Shown here: one piece after another, positions 1 to 8,386 of the stretch | Layout: the number at the start of each line of letters is the position of its first letter | How positions within the stretch are numbered: the first letter of the stretch is position 1 | Assembly: GCA_019322535.1 (NCBI GenBank) | Contig: JAHWIM010000078.1 | Location: 1-40,128, forward strand | Direction of reading: 5' to 3' | DNA from: Candidatus Woesearchaeota archaeon | Lineage (GTDB): Archaea; Nanobdellota; Nanobdellia; Woesearchaeales; WJKL01 | Length of the DNA: 40,128 nt | Translations under genes and position numbers: made by a program | The notes under the pieces: generated by a model | The model's database searches: none | The model's input: the letters and a program-made list of their open reading frames with translations, nothing else | Told to the model about the DNA's origin: nothing

Positions 1-666
1 ATTGATAGAAGAGACGCAAATATAGCTTTCCTAAAAGGAAAATCAATAGTTCCTTTAGTTAAAACACATTCTCATGTTCCTGGCAAAATAAGGGCAGGGG
101 GCCAATCAGCTCAACGTTACGCTAGAATAACAGAAGGAGCTAAAAAAGATCATTTCAAAAAAGTTGCAGAATATATAAAAGAACAATTTCTTGGCTTAAA
201 AAATTTAAAAGGAATAATTGTAGGTGGCCCAGGCCCAACAAAACAAGAATTTGTAGAAGGCAACTATATTACAACAGAACTTAAAGATAAAATAATAGCA
301 ATAAAAGATCTTTCTTATACTGGTGATTTTGGACTTCAAGAATTATTAGATAAATCACAAGATACATTAGCACAAGAAGAAATTGCAGATGAAAAAGCAG
401 TAATGATGCAATTCTTTGGCTTGCTTTCAAAAAAACCAGGAATGGTAAGTTATGGAGAAGCAGAAGTTATAAAAAATCTCCAAATGGGTGTTGTAGATAC
501 TGTTCTTCTTTCAGAAGCTTTAGAAGAAGACAAAATAAACAAGTTTGAAGAAGAAGCAAAAAAAGTAAGTTCAGAAGTTAAAATGATATCAACAGAAACA
601 AGAGAAGGAGTTCAGCTAAAAGAAATGGGAAAAGTTGCTGCTATTCTTAGATATGAAGTAAGTTAA
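1..666 (+). CDS. prf1: Peptide chain release factor aRF1, C-terminal part (5' end outside window)
   Basis: The open frame enters at base 1 and stops at 664-666, giving 221 visible residues. The archaeal/eukaryotic class I release factor recognises all three stop codons and triggers peptidyl-tRNA hydrolysis. The diagnostic GGQ tripeptide is visible at nt 97-105, in the context KIRAGGQSAQRY, which is the catalytic loop of domain 2. Domain 3 follows, with the typical segment IIVGGPGPTKQEF and a C-terminal part ending KVAAILRYEVS. Family members are about 410-420 residues, so roughly the first 190 residues (the stop-codon-reading N domain) lie upstream of the window. The next gene starts one base after the stop, which suggests co-transcription. 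Identification is secure. Confidence 0.97.
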   Translation: MDRRDANIAFLKGKSIVPLVKTHSHVPGKIRAGGQSAQRYARITEGAKKDHFKKVAEYIKEQFLGLKNLKGIIVGGPGPTKQEFVEGNYITTELKDKIIAIKDLSYTGDFGLQELLDKSQDTLAQEEIADEKAVMMQFFGLLSKKPGMVSYGEAEVIKNLQMGVVDTVLLSEALEEDKINKFEEEAKKVSSEVKMISTETREGVQLKEMGKVAAILRYEVS

Positions 667-667
667 A

Positions 668-1336
668 ATGGACATTATTGAACAATCCTTTAAACGTCTT
701 TATCCAAACAGAAATCTAGATTATAGAATTTCTATAAAATATTCAGGCAAATTCAAGCCCTATAATGCAAATGTTCAAATTAATAAATTTACAAGGCATC
801 TAAAATTTAGCCTTAGCAAATCTTGGAGAGGCACAAACAAAGAAATTGTAATAGGATTAATACAAAGTTTGTTACTTAGGATATTTAAAGATAAGAAAGA
901 AAGTACAAACATTGATCTTTATAACAACTTCATCAAAAATCTTCATCTAACAATACCAAAAAACCAAGCAGACCCTTTGCTCATGGAATCTTTTGACAGA
1001 GTTAATAATGAATATTTCTACAGCATATTAGAACAACCAAATCTAGTCTGGGGTAAATCATCAGTTGCAAAACTAGGAAGCTATGAATATCAAACAGACA
1101 CAATCACAATCTCTTCTATTTTCAAAAAAGCACAGCAACATCTACTTGATTATGTTATATATCATGAACTTCTTCATAAAAAACATAAATTCAAGGCAAA
1201 AGGAATTAGAAATTATCATCACACATCAACCTTCAAAAAAGCAGAAAAAAACTTCAAAAATTCTTCTCAAATAGAAAAAGAGCTTAAAAAATTCTGTAAA
1301 AAGGCCAGAATTAAGAGAATTTTCTTTAATTTATAG
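668..1336 (+). CDS. SprT-like / DUF45-like zinc metalloprotease
   Basis: This 222-residue protein starts with ATG one base after the aRF1 stop. It carries a gluzincin-like motif HELLHKKH at residues 166-173, preceded by a hydrophobic segment (DYVIY). A further His pair follows in NYHHTSTF at about residues 183-190 and could supply the third zinc ligand. SprT/Wss1 and DUF45 proteins share this layout. The N-terminal half, about 100 residues, is basic and matches no family I recognise. There is no signal peptide or membrane segment, so a cytoplasmic role is expected. SprT relatives process DNA-protein crosslinks, but that role is only an analogy here. Fold class is fairly sure; substrate is unknown. 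Confidence 0.75.
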   Translation: MDIIEQSFKRLYPNRNLDYRISIKYSGKFKPYNANVQINKFTRHLKFSLSKSWRGTNKEIVIGLIQSLLLRIFKDKKESTNIDLYNNFIKNLHLTIPKNQADPLLMESFDRVNNEYFYSILEQPNLVWGKSSVAKLGSYEYQTDTITISSIFKKAQQHLLDYVIYHELLHKKHKFKAKGIRNYHHTSTFKKAEKNFKNSSQIEKELKKFCKKARIKRIFFNL

Positions 1337-1365
1337 CTAAGAAAGCCAATTTGTCCTCCTTTCAA

Positions 1366-1432
1366 CCAAAAACTTTATATATCACCATTTTAGTCCAAAA
1401 TAAAAAGATTTTCACGAAAGGGGGTATAAAAA
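1366..1432 (+). promoter_or_regulatory. Histone operon promoter: BRE/TATA plus G-rich Shine-Dalgarno
   Basis: A purine-rich stretch, CCAAAAA at 1366-1372, precedes the TATA-like CTTTATATAT at 1373-1382. This predicts a transcription start near 1404. The leader ends with AAGGGGGT at 1418-1425, 7-8 nt before the ATG at 1433. A clear leader and ribosome-binding site set this operon apart from the many leaderless genes in the window, and fit an abundant product. Confidence 0.7.
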
Positions 1433-1648
1433 ATGTCAGTTTCAAAAAAAATATTACCATTAGCTGCAATGGAAAAAATTCTCAAACAAGCCGGTGCTGA
1501 TAGGGTTTCAGACAGAGCAAAAGTTGCTCTTAAAGATGTTGTTGAAGAAGCAGCAGAAGAAATAGCTGTTCAAGCTGTTAAGTTAGCAGTTCATGCAGGC
1601 AGAAAGACAGTTAAAGCAGGAGATATAAAGTTAGCAGTAAAAAAATAA
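1433..1648 (+). CDS. Archaeal histone (HMf family)
   Basis: This 71-residue protein is one histone fold. A proline-containing N-terminus (LPLAAMEKILKQAG) leads into the RVSDRAKVALKDVVEE central helix and the final strand-helix TVKAGDIKLAVKK. It packages DNA as dimers or higher polymers. Length and motifs fit the minimal archaeal histones, with no tail extension. The ATG at 1433 has a strong ribosome-binding site. It is the first gene of a tight cluster with aIF5A, L40e, a site-2 protease and a TrmJ-like methyltransferase. Confidence 0.97.
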   Translation: MSVSKKILPLAAMEKILKQAGADRVSDRAKVALKDVVEEAAEEIAVQAVKLAVHAGRKTVKAGDIKLAVKK

Positions 1649-1660
1649 AAGGTGGTTTCT

Positions 1661-2062
1661 ATGGCTGATAAAAAAATAATAAGCATTGGCTCATTACAAA
1701 AAGGAAATTATATCATAATTGATGGTGTTGCTTGTAAAGTTGTTTCAACACAAACAAGCAGACCTGGAAAACACGGCCATGCAAAAGTAAGAATGCAGGC
1801 AGTTGGCATCCTAGATGGCAAAAAAAGAGAGATAGTAAAACCAGGACATGAAAATGTAGACGTTCCTATTGTTGATAAAAGAACAGCACAGGTTCTTTCA
1901 ATAAGCGGAGATACAGCAAACGTTATGGATTCAGAAACATATGAAACATTTGACCTTAAAATTCCAGAAGATTTAAAAGCAGAAGTAGTTGAAGGGTGTT
2001 CAATACTTTACTGGGTTATACTCAGTTCAAAAGTAATGAAACAAGTTAAAACAGGTGCTTAA
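1661..2062 (+). CDS. Translation initiation factor aIF5A
   Basis: This 133-residue protein is the archaeal IF5A, which relieves ribosome stalling. Its N-terminal SH3-like domain carries the hypusination loop SRPGKHGHAK, with the target Lys at residue 37; a C-terminal OB-fold follows. The ATG at 1661 is preferred over an in-frame GTG at 1652, because AAGGTGGT at 1649-1656 is then the ribosome-binding site 5 nt upstream. The histone stop is 12 nt upstream and L40e starts 2 nt downstream, so this is one operon. Deoxyhypusine synthase is not in the window. Confidence 0.96.
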   Translation: MADKKIISIGSLQKGNYIIIDGVACKVVSTQTSRPGKHGHAKVRMQAVGILDGKKREIVKPGHENVDVPIVDKRTAQVLSISGDTANVMDSETYETFDLKIPEDLKAEVVEGCSILYWVILSSKVMKQVKTGA

Positions 2063-2064
2063 TT

Positions 2065-2226
2065 ATGGCAAAAATACCAGAAGCAGAAGCAAGATTGTTT
2101 AGAAACATCTTTGTTTGCAGAAAATGCAAAACAAAGATAAGAGCTTCAAGCATGAAAGTTACACAAGGCAAAATTCGTTGCAGAAAATGTGGTTCTAGAG
2201 CACTTAGACCAGTAAGAAAGAAATAA
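2065..2226 (+). CDS. rpl40e: Ribosomal protein L40e (eL40)
   Basis: This 53-codon gene sits between aIF5A (2 nt gap) and the site-2 protease (3 nt gap) and is easily missed because of its length. The translation starts MAKIPEAEARLFRNIFVC and ends ALRPVRKK. It has two CxxC pairs, CRKC and CRKC, about 22 residues apart, forming the zinc ribbon of archaeal eL40. The basic composition and length of about 50 residues match the family. ATG, stop and frame are all clean. Confidence 0.95.
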   Translation: MAKIPEAEARLFRNIFVCRKCKTKIRASSMKVTQGKIRCRKCGSRALRPVRKK

Positions 2227-2229
2227 AAA

Positions 2230-3393
2230 ATGGATATTAATCTTATATCTGCAATTATATTTTATCTATTAGTTATATCTCTGATTATTGTCTTCAGGAA
2301 AAAATTCATAATACAGGCAAAAATTATTGCATTGTATAAAACAAAAATAGGTTTAAAATTAATAGATAAAATAGCTTTTACATTTCCATTTCTACTCAAA
2401 AATCTGGCATACTTAGGAATCTTAATAGGTTATGTTGGTATGATTCTTATTTCCTATCTTTTAGTAAAAGGAGCTTATATTCTTTTAACCGTTCCAAGTT
2501 CTCCTTCAATGATAGCTCCAGTAATCCCAGGAATTAAAATCCCAGGTTCTCCTTTATTTGTTCCATTCTGGTATGGTATAATATCAATCTTTATTGTAGT
2601 TTTAGTTCACGAAGCAGCCCATGGTATTGTAGCCAGAATCCATAAGATGAGAATCAAATCTTCAGGAGTTGGCATGTTTGCAATATTTCCAATAGCATTT
2701 GTTGAACCAGATGAAAAACAACTGAAAAAAAGCAAAAAAAAGCACCAGCTTTCAGTTTTTGCAGCAGGACCATTTTCAAATATAATCCTTGCAGCCCTAG
2801 TAGCTGTAATTTCGATTTTTCTTTTAATACCATTTGCACTATCTCTAACAGATACAGCAGGAGTTGAACTAAAACAACTGCAGCCAGGCTTTCCAGCAGA
2901 AACAGCAGGAATTAAACCAGGAGAAATTATTCTTTCAATAAACAACCAATCAACTACAACAGTAGAAAATTTCACAGCAATCTTAAAAAACACCTCAGTA
3001 AATCAAACAATAACAATAAATACGCAAAATAATACTTATGTATTTAATACAGCAGCAAATCCAGATAATGAATCTCAAAGTTATATTGGAGTTTATGTTT
3101 CTCAACATCTTTCATTAAAACAATCAATTAAGCAAAAATATGGCAATACATTTCCTTGGTCCATATTCTATGTAGTTCAATTATTTCAATGGATTTTTAT
3201 CTTATCCCTTGGAATAGGTCTAGCAAATCTGCTTCCTTTAGGACCAGTTGATGGAGGCAGAATACTATTAACAACCCTTTCCCATTTCTTTGAAAAACAA
3301 AAAGCAGAAAAGCTATGGAAAAAAATAAGCCTCTTAACTTTAATATTGTTAGTCTTTAATTTTATTTATCCTTACATAAGAAATTTGTTCTAA
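2230..3393 (+). CDS. Site-2 protease family membrane metalloprotease with PDZ domain
   Basis: This 387-residue polytopic protein belongs to the M50 (site-2 protease/RseP) family, which cuts substrates within the membrane. The zinc motif HEAAH is at residues 127-131, inside a hydrophobic helix. The third-ligand motif is GPVDGGR near residue 340, preceded by NLLPL. Between them, at roughly residues 205-275, is a PDZ-like segment (FPAETAGIKPGEIILSINNQ). N-terminal hydrophobic helices cover about 3-22 and 58-88, with further helices near 180-205 and at the C-terminus. It starts 3 nt after L40e and runs 2 nt before the next gene. The substrate is unknown; surface or regulatory proteins are plausible. 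Confidence 0.92.
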   Translation: MDINLISAIIFYLLVISLIIVFRKKFIIQAKIIALYKTKIGLKLIDKIAFTFPFLLKNLAYLGILIGYVGMILISYLLVKGAYILLTVPSSPSMIAPVIPGIKIPGSPLFVPFWYGIISIFIVVLVHEAAHGIVARIHKMRIKSSGVGMFAIFPIAFVEPDEKQLKKSKKKHQLSVFAAGPFSNIILAALVAVISIFLLIPFALSLTDTAGVELKQLQPGFPAETAGIKPGEIILSINNQSTTTVENFTAILKNTSVNQTITINTQNNTYVFNTAANPDNESQSYIGVYVSQHLSLKQSIKQKYGNTFPWSIFYVVQLFQWIFILSLGIGLANLLPLGPVDGGRILLTTLSHFFEKQKAEKLWKKISLLTLILLVFNFIYPYIRNLF

Positions 3394-3395
3394 TC

Positions 3396-4055
3396 ATGAT
3401 ATCAATAGTCTTAGTTGAACCTAAAAACTCAGGAAATGTTGGAGCTATAGCAAGGTCTATGGCTAATTTTGGCTTCTCAAAACTGGTTTTAGTTAATCCT
3501 AAATGCAATCATCTTTCACAAACAGCAAGAAACAGAGCAAAATGGGCTCAAGTTGTCTTAAAAAAAGCAAAAGTTGTAAAAAAAATTCCTAAATTTGATA
3601 CCTTAGTCGCAACAACAGCTAAAATAGGAACAGATTATAATATTCCAAGAAGCCCAATCTCTCCAGAAAAACTTTCTTCTGTCTGCAAAGGCAACATAGG
3701 AATTATCTTTGGAAGAGAAAGTACAGGATTAACAAATGAGGAAATCCAACAAGCTGATTTTGTTGTTACAATTCCTGCTTCAAAAAAATATCCTGTAATG
3801 AACTTAAGCCATTCTGTTGCTATAATCTTATATGAACTTTCCAAAGAAGATCATACTTCTCACATAATTCTAGCTTCAAAAAAAGAAAAAGAACAAATCC
3901 TAAAAATGATCAATAAGGTTCTAAACAAGCTTTCATTTGCAACAAAAGAAAAAAAACAAACTCAAAAAATAGTCTGGAAAAGAACAATCAACAAATCATT
4001 CTTAACAAAAAGAGAAGCATTTGCTATTATGGGTTTTTTTAGGAAGCTACTTTGA
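3396..4055 (+). CDS. TrmJ-like SPOUT RNA 2'-O-methyltransferase
   Basis: This 219-residue protein has the SpoU/TrmH trefoil-knot hallmarks. Motif 1 is at the N-terminus (VEPKNSGNVGAIARSMANFG, with the conserved Asn and Arg). Motif 2 is IGIIFGRESTGLTNEEI and motif 3 is YPVMNLSHSVAIILYEL. This arrangement is typical of TrmJ, which methylates the ribose at position 32 of tRNA. A basic C-terminal extension of about 60 residues follows the catalytic domain. The final 9 bases overlap the convergent gene on the minus strand. Family is certain; the exact RNA position methylated is inferred. Confidence 0.9.
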   Translation: MISIVLVEPKNSGNVGAIARSMANFGFSKLVLVNPKCNHLSQTARNRAKWAQVVLKKAKVVKKIPKFDTLVATTAKIGTDYNIPRSPISPEKLSSVCKGNIGIIFGRESTGLTNEEIQQADFVVTIPASKKYPVMNLSHSVAIILYELSKEDHTSHIILASKKEKEQILKMINKVLNKLSFATKEKKQTQKIVWKRTINKSFLTKREAFAIMGFFRKLL

Positions 4056-4379
4056 TTTTTTCTTCAACTTCTCCAAATATTCCTTAATTCTTTTATTCAT
4101 CTTAGGTTTCGCATTACTACCAAGACAATAATAAATCTTCTCTGCTTCTCCTCCCCAGCTGTATTCTCCTTTCTCTGCTTTAATTCTTTTAACTTTAAAC
4201 TCTCCTAATCCAACACCTTTTTTCAAATGATAATAAATGCTTCTCATAGTTGCTTTAGGAAAAACATTAATATAAACTTTGTAAATTTCATATCCATAAC
4301 CTTCTTTCAAAAAATAAAGAATCTCAACAATATTTTGTCTTATTTCTGATTTAACTGGTCTTCCTTTACTCTTTTTCAT
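4047..4379 (-). CDS. Small winged-helix DNA-binding protein, unknown target
   Basis: This 110-residue basic protein begins MKKSKGRPVKSEIRQNIVE, a start common in PadR/winged-helix regulators. The segment ILYFLKEGYGYEIYKVY followed by SIYYHLKKGVGLGEF resembles the helix-turn-helix and wing of the PadR-like fold. The remainder is Lys-rich. It lies one base downstream of PEP synthase on the same strand, so it is probably translated from that transcript, and it overlaps the convergent methyltransferase by 9 nt. Fold assignment is moderate; regulated genes are unknown. Confidence 0.6.
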   Translation of the reverse strand: MKKSKGRPVKSEIRQNIVEILYFLKEGYGYEIYKVYINVFPKATMRSIYYHLKKGVGLGEFKVKRIKAEKGEYSWGGEAEKIYYCLGSNAKPKMNKRIKEYLEKLKKKSK

Positions 4380-4380
4380 A

Positions 4381-6726
4381 TTACTTTCTTTCAGCTAATT
4401 CTTCTCTTTCAGCATCCAACAACAATTTCTTTTCTGTTCTCGCAACAATCTCTCTTATATCATGAACTGCATCAGGATTTGCAGAAATTGAATCAATTCC
4501 AATTCCAACTAAAAACTTTGCCATCTCTGGTCTTGAACCAGCTTGTCCGCAAATAGAAGTCTCAACACCATATTTCCTGCAAGTCTCAACAACCATTTTT
4601 ATCTCTCCTAATACAGCAGCATGCATCTCATCAAACAACTTAGCAATATTTTCATTATTTCTGTCAATACCTAAAGTCAATTGTGTCAAATCATTTGTTC
4701 CAAAGCTAATAAAACAAATTCCTTCTTTACACAATTCCTCAATTATCCAGCATGAAGCAGGAGTTTCAATCATAACTCCAAATTGAACATCCTGGCATGG
4801 CTCTAATCCTACTTCTCTCATTATTTTTTTAGCTTCTCTTAATTCTCTTGTTCTAATAATAAATGGAAGCATAACTCCAACATTCTTCAACCCCTCATCC
4901 TGCAATCTTTTAATTGCCTCAAACTCTGCTTTTAAAATCTCAGGCTCGTCCAATAATCTCCTAATAGCATGCCATCCAATCATTGGATCAGTTTCTTTTG
5001 GTTCTTTATCTCCTCCTTTCAAATTCCTATACTCATCTGTTCTCATGTCAGAGCATCTAATCCAAACAGGTTTGCCATGAAAAGCCTTTGCAATACCCCT
5101 TATTCCATCTACCATTAACTTGATATAATCTTCTTTCTTGCCTGTTCTTATATATTCAGCAGGATGAATTCCGCCTTGAGCAATTATAATCTCTAATCTA
5201 ACTAAACCAACACCATCTGCGTTTGTTTCTTGAGCAGCCTTTTCAGCAAATTGAGGCAAGTCCATTATAACCTTTATTTGAGTAGCTGTTATTATTTCAG
5301 CAGGAGCAACTGCAGCTTTAGCTTCTTCAACTTTTTTCTCAACATCTTCTAATTTTCCAGAATAAACAACACCATGTGTTGCATGAACAGTTACAATATC
5401 TCCTTCATTCAAAACCTCCATTGCATTTCCAGTTCCAACAATACAAGGAGTTCCCATCTCTCTGCTTACAATTGCAGCATGGCATGTCAATCCACCCTCA
5501 TCTGTTACAATTGCAGAAGCTTTTTGCATCGCAGGAACCATATCAGGAGTTGTCATAGTTGTAACAAGAACATCACCTTTCTGAACTGTATCTAATTCTT
5601 CAACACTGTGAACTAATTTTACAGGTCCAGAAGCAACTCCTGGGCTAGCAGTTTCTCCTTTTGTCAAAACCTTTGCTTCAACTTCTTTAATTCCTTTAAC
5701 TTCCTTAGGAGCTTCTTTTTTACCTTCTTTCTTTTTAAAAGTTGTAACAGCTCTTGCTTGAACAATATACACTTTGTCCTTTTCAATTGCCCACTCCATA
5801 TCCTGCGGCTTTCCATAATGTTTTTCTATCTTCTTTGCCAATCTTGCTAATTCTCTTATTTCTTTCTGATTACAAATCTGCAAATCCTCTTCTTTTGGAC
5901 TTAATTTTTTTACAATATTTTTTCCTGTTTTTGGATCTCTAATTAATTTTTTACCTTGTTTTTTAACTTCTATCTTCTTTATATTCAAAGTTTCTTTATC
6001 TACAATATACAAATCAGGATTAACAGTTCCGCTAACAACATATTCTCCAAGACCAAAAGCCCCTTCTATAACAATTTCACTGTCATCATTTGTTGCAGGA
6101 TTTATACTAAACATAACTCCGCTTTTTTCAGAATTCACCATTTTTTGAACAACTACAGCAATATAAACCTTATCAGTTGGAAAATTATTTCTTTTCCTAT
6201 AATAAATGGCTCTAGCAGTAAAAAGTGAAGCCCAACATTTTTGAACAGCTTCTACAACATCATCTGCTCCCTTTATGTTTAGAAATGTGGCTTGTTGGCC
6301 TGCAAAACTAGCCTCAGGCAAATCCTCAGCTGTTGCAGAACTTCTAGCTGCAATAAATTCTTCTGAAGACTCTAACAATTCTTTTGCCTTACTCCGCTCA
6401 TGCAAACCTATTTGACCATACGATTCCTTTACAGCTTCTTTAATATCCTCCGGCATTTCAATTGATTTAATTAATTCCTGTACTTCCTTAGCAGTTTGTT
6501 GAAGCTTATCAGTATCTTCAACATCTAAGCTGTCAACCAGACTTAGAATTTTATCTTGAATTCCCTTTTCTTCAATAAATTTCTTGTAAGCCTGAGCAGT
6601 TACAACAAAACCAGGAGGAATTGGCAATCCAGCTTTGCTCATCTCTCCTAGATTAGCACCTTTACCTCCTACAGTCTCTACATCATCTTTAGAAATCTTT
6701 TCAAACCATCTGATTATTTCAACCAT
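4381..6726 (-). CDS. ppsA: Phosphoenolpyruvate synthase (pyruvate, water dikinase)
   Basis: This 781-residue enzyme converts pyruvate plus ATP to PEP, AMP and phosphate, the entry step of gluconeogenesis. The N-terminal ATP-grasp domain shows GGKGANLGEMSKAGLPIPPGF (about 20-40) and RSSATAEDLPEASFAGQQ. The swivelling domain has the phosphorylated His (TDEGGLTCHAAIVSRE) at residue 416. The C-terminal TIM barrel ends with FISFGTNDLTQLTLGIDRN and SICGQAGSRPEM. Length matches the archaeal/bacterial family. Ribosome-binding site AGAGGTG lies about 7 nt before the ATG at 6726. It is the only central-carbon enzyme of this kind in the window. Confidence 0.97.
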   Translation of the reverse strand: MVEIIRWFEKISKDDVETVGGKGANLGEMSKAGLPIPPGFVVTAQAYKKFIEEKGIQDKILSLVDSLDVEDTDKLQQTAKEVQELIKSIEMPEDIKEAVKESYGQIGLHERSKAKELLESSEEFIAARSSATAEDLPEASFAGQQATFLNIKGADDVVEAVQKCWASLFTARAIYYRKRNNFPTDKVYIAVVVQKMVNSEKSGVMFSINPATNDDSEIVIEGAFGLGEYVVSGTVNPDLYIVDKETLNIKKIEVKKQGKKLIRDPKTGKNIVKKLSPKEEDLQICNQKEIRELARLAKKIEKHYGKPQDMEWAIEKDKVYIVQARAVTTFKKKEGKKEAPKEVKGIKEVEAKVLTKGETASPGVASGPVKLVHSVEELDTVQKGDVLVTTMTTPDMVPAMQKASAIVTDEGGLTCHAAIVSREMGTPCIVGTGNAMEVLNEGDIVTVHATHGVVYSGKLEDVEKKVEEAKAAVAPAEIITATQIKVIMDLPQFAEKAAQETNADGVGLVRLEIIIAQGGIHPAEYIRTGKKEDYIKLMVDGIRGIAKAFHGKPVWIRCSDMRTDEYRNLKGGDKEPKETDPMIGWHAIRRLLDEPEILKAEFEAIKRLQDEGLKNVGVMLPFIIRTRELREAKKIMREVGLEPCQDVQFGVMIETPASCWIIEELCKEGICFISFGTNDLTQLTLGIDRNNENIAKLFDEMHAAVLGEIKMVVETCRKYGVETSICGQAGSRPEMAKFLVGIGIDSISANPDAVHDIREIVARTEKKLLLDAEREELAERK

Positions 6727-6766
6727 GAATAAACACCTCTTTAATGAGTTTTAATCTATCATATAT

Positions 6767-7069
6767 TTATTTAAATCTTTCTTTAAAATCTATCTTATCT
6801 CCTATTTTGAATTTATGTTCTTCAGTTAATTCAGCAACATATTTTGCCTTATTTTTGCTCGTATAAAAACTAAAAGGCTTAAAATTTTTCTTAATTTCAA
6901 CAATTCTCTTATTTTTATCTAAAAACAAAACATCAATTGGATAAAAAACAAAAAACATATGCAAAGGAATCCTTTTTTCTTTATTAAAAATAAACACTAA
7001 ATTCTTTTTTTTTGAAAACATTAATCCTCTAGATTTACCCCATACACTTTTGCATATTTTAAATTCCAT
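6767..7069 (-). CDS. DUF192 family protein
   Basis: This 100-residue protein has the DUF192 pattern: WGKSRGLMF, then HMFFVFYPIDVLFLDKNKRI and PFSFYTSKNKAKYVAEL, ending in the GDKIDF signature. Many homologues are secreted, but no signal peptide or membrane segment is visible here. The family's function is unknown. The ATG at 7069 lies about 26 nt from the centre of a TATA element (TTTTATATAA read on the minus strand, 7091-7100), so the mRNA is probably leaderless. It is divergent from the Toprim gene, whose start is only 33 nt away. Confidence 0.82.
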   Translation of the reverse strand: MEFKICKSVWGKSRGLMFSKKKNLVFIFNKEKRIPLHMFFVFYPIDVLFLDKNKRIVEIKKNFKPFSFYTSKNKAKYVAELTEEHKFKIGDKIDFKERFK

Positions 7070-7071
7070 AA

Positions 7072-7100
7072 ATTTATATTTGTGTTTCTATTATATAAAA
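7072..7100. promoter_or_regulatory. Two facing TATA elements for divergent leaderless genes
   Basis: AATTTATATTTG (about 7070-7081) serves the plus-strand Toprim gene, whose ATG is at 7103. TTATATAAAA (7091-7100), read on the minus strand, serves DUF192, whose ATG is at 7069. Each TATA centre is about 26 nt from its start codon, so both transcripts begin at or next to the ATG. The elements lie within 31 bp, and each sits inside the other's promoter-to-start interval, so the two polymerases should exclude each other. Confidence 0.6.
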
Positions 7101-7102
7101 TT

Positions 7103-7459
7103 ATGCAAACAAAAAAAGAATTTGAAGAATTCATAGAAAAATTAAAACAAGCATCAAAAGAAAAAATTATCTTAGTAGAAGGCAAAAAAGACAAAGCAGC
7201 ACTAGAATCATTTGGTATCAAAAACATTATAACCTTAAAAAAACCATTATATGTAATAATTGAAGACATTGTAGAAACTAAAAAAGAATGTATTCTCCTA
7301 GTAGATTTAGATAAAAAAGGAAAAGAACTCTATGCAAGAATTTCTTCAAAACTAAAACAATTTGGAGTAAAAATAGATAATTACTTCAGAGAATTCTTAT
7401 TCAAAACAAAATTAAGACAAATTGAAGGAATAAATACTTACTTAGAAAAACTTACCTAA
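7103..7459 (+). CDS. Small Toprim-domain protein
   Basis: This 118-residue protein starts at the ATG at 7103, chosen because of its distance from the TATA element; an upstream in-frame ATG at 7082 would lie inside the promoter. The Toprim signature is visible: the Glu motif IILVEGKKDKAAL at about residues 22-34 and the DxD-like motif CILLVDLDKKGKEL about 55 residues later. Stand-alone Toprim proteins of this size in archaea resemble the UPF0292/M5-like group and may act on RNA or DNA. No other domain is present. The last 8 bases overlap the convergent MEMO1 gene. Specific substrate unknown. Confidence 0.78.
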   Translation: MQTKKEFEEFIEKLKQASKEKIILVEGKKDKAALESFGIKNIITLKKPLYVIIEDIVETKKECILLVDLDKKGKELYARISSKLKQFGVKIDNYFREFLFKTKLRQIEGINTYLEKLT

Positions 7460-8324
7460 TCACAATACCAGCATATCCAACTGCATTAGCATAATCCTTA
7501 ACTATATCTCCAGAAGTATAATATTGTAATAACTCAGCTTTCTTTGCTCCTAATTCTTTGCAAGCTTCAATTAAAATAGCAATAGCATAAGCTCCGCAAA
7601 TAGTTGCTTTGTGTTCATCAACATAGTCAATAAAACTCCAAGCATCTAATTTCTTAATAAAATTAATAGCACCCATATCTAATGCTTCAAGACTTTCTTT
7701 AATGTTATAAACAAAAGGAACATATCCATAATTAACACCATAATGTGTAAAATCTGAAGAAGCAATTAAACAAATCTTTTTCTTTTGCTCTTTTACAATC
7801 TTAACAATAGTCTTTCCAAACAACTCATAATTTGCTCCACTGCTAACTGCAATTGGTACAATTCTTAATTTATCTAAATGATCTCTTTGCACAAATTGCA
7901 AAAATGGCAATTGCACTTCAATACTATGCTCTTGAGAATGAACTTCTTCACTGTTAATTACCCAGCCTGCGTCAATCAATTTTTGAGCAAAATCAGTGTC
8001 AACTTTAACTGTTCCAAAAGGAGTCTCAAAATCTTCTAATAAAGTACTGCTTTTCCCAATTCCAGTATGGTTTGTTCCTAAAATAATAAAAACATCAGGC
8101 AATTCAGCCTCACCAATTTCTTTGTAAACCCAGGCTTGCCCAGGACCACTAAACTGATAACCAGCATGAGGTGCAACAACTCCAATAATTTCTTTATCCC
8201 TTTTTTTAGTTGGCAACTCACCAGGACCAAACTTAGAATCCTTAAAACATTTATTTATCTGTTTATCTAATTCCCCAAAATCCCCTTCATAAAACATTCC
8301 TGCAACAATTGGCTTTCGTACCAT
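7452..8324 (-). CDS. amrB: MEMO1 family protein (AmmeMemoRadiSam system protein B)
   Basis: This 290-residue protein starts MVRKPIVAGMFYEGD. It has the conserved metal-site motifs: GVVAPHAGYQFSGP (His near residue 53), IILGTNHTG and EEVHSQEHSIEVQLPFLQ, and later IASSDFTHYG. MEMO1 proteins have an extradiol-dioxygenase-like fold. In many prokaryotes they occur beside AMMECR1 and a radical SAM protein, but neither is adjacent here. The biochemical role is unsettled. The ATG is about 26 nt downstream of TATTTATATAA on the minus strand, consistent with a leaderless message. The divergent HD phosphohydrolase uses the same AT-rich 62 bp gap. Confidence 0.93.
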   Translation of the reverse strand: MVRKPIVAGMFYEGDFGELDKQINKCFKDSKFGPGELPTKKRDKEIIGVVAPHAGYQFSGPGQAWVYKEIGEAELPDVFIILGTNHTGIGKSSTLLEDFETPFGTVKVDTDFAQKLIDAGWVINSEEVHSQEHSIEVQLPFLQFVQRDHLDKLRIVPIAVSSGANYELFGKTIVKIVKEQKKKICLIASSDFTHYGVNYGYVPFVYNIKESLEALDMGAINFIKKLDAWSFIDYVDEHKATICGAYAIAILIEACKELGAKKAELLQYYTSGDIVKDYANAVGYAGIVIR

Positions 8325-8386
8325 TAATCTAATATAGTGTTAGAATTATATAAATATTTTTAAAAAACCTACCTTCTCAAATCTTA

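Noticed and set aside
5374..6228. Several plus-strand frames opposite the PEP synthase gene
   Set aside because: They are antisense shadows of a clear, full-length enzyme with low-complexity translations and no start signals.
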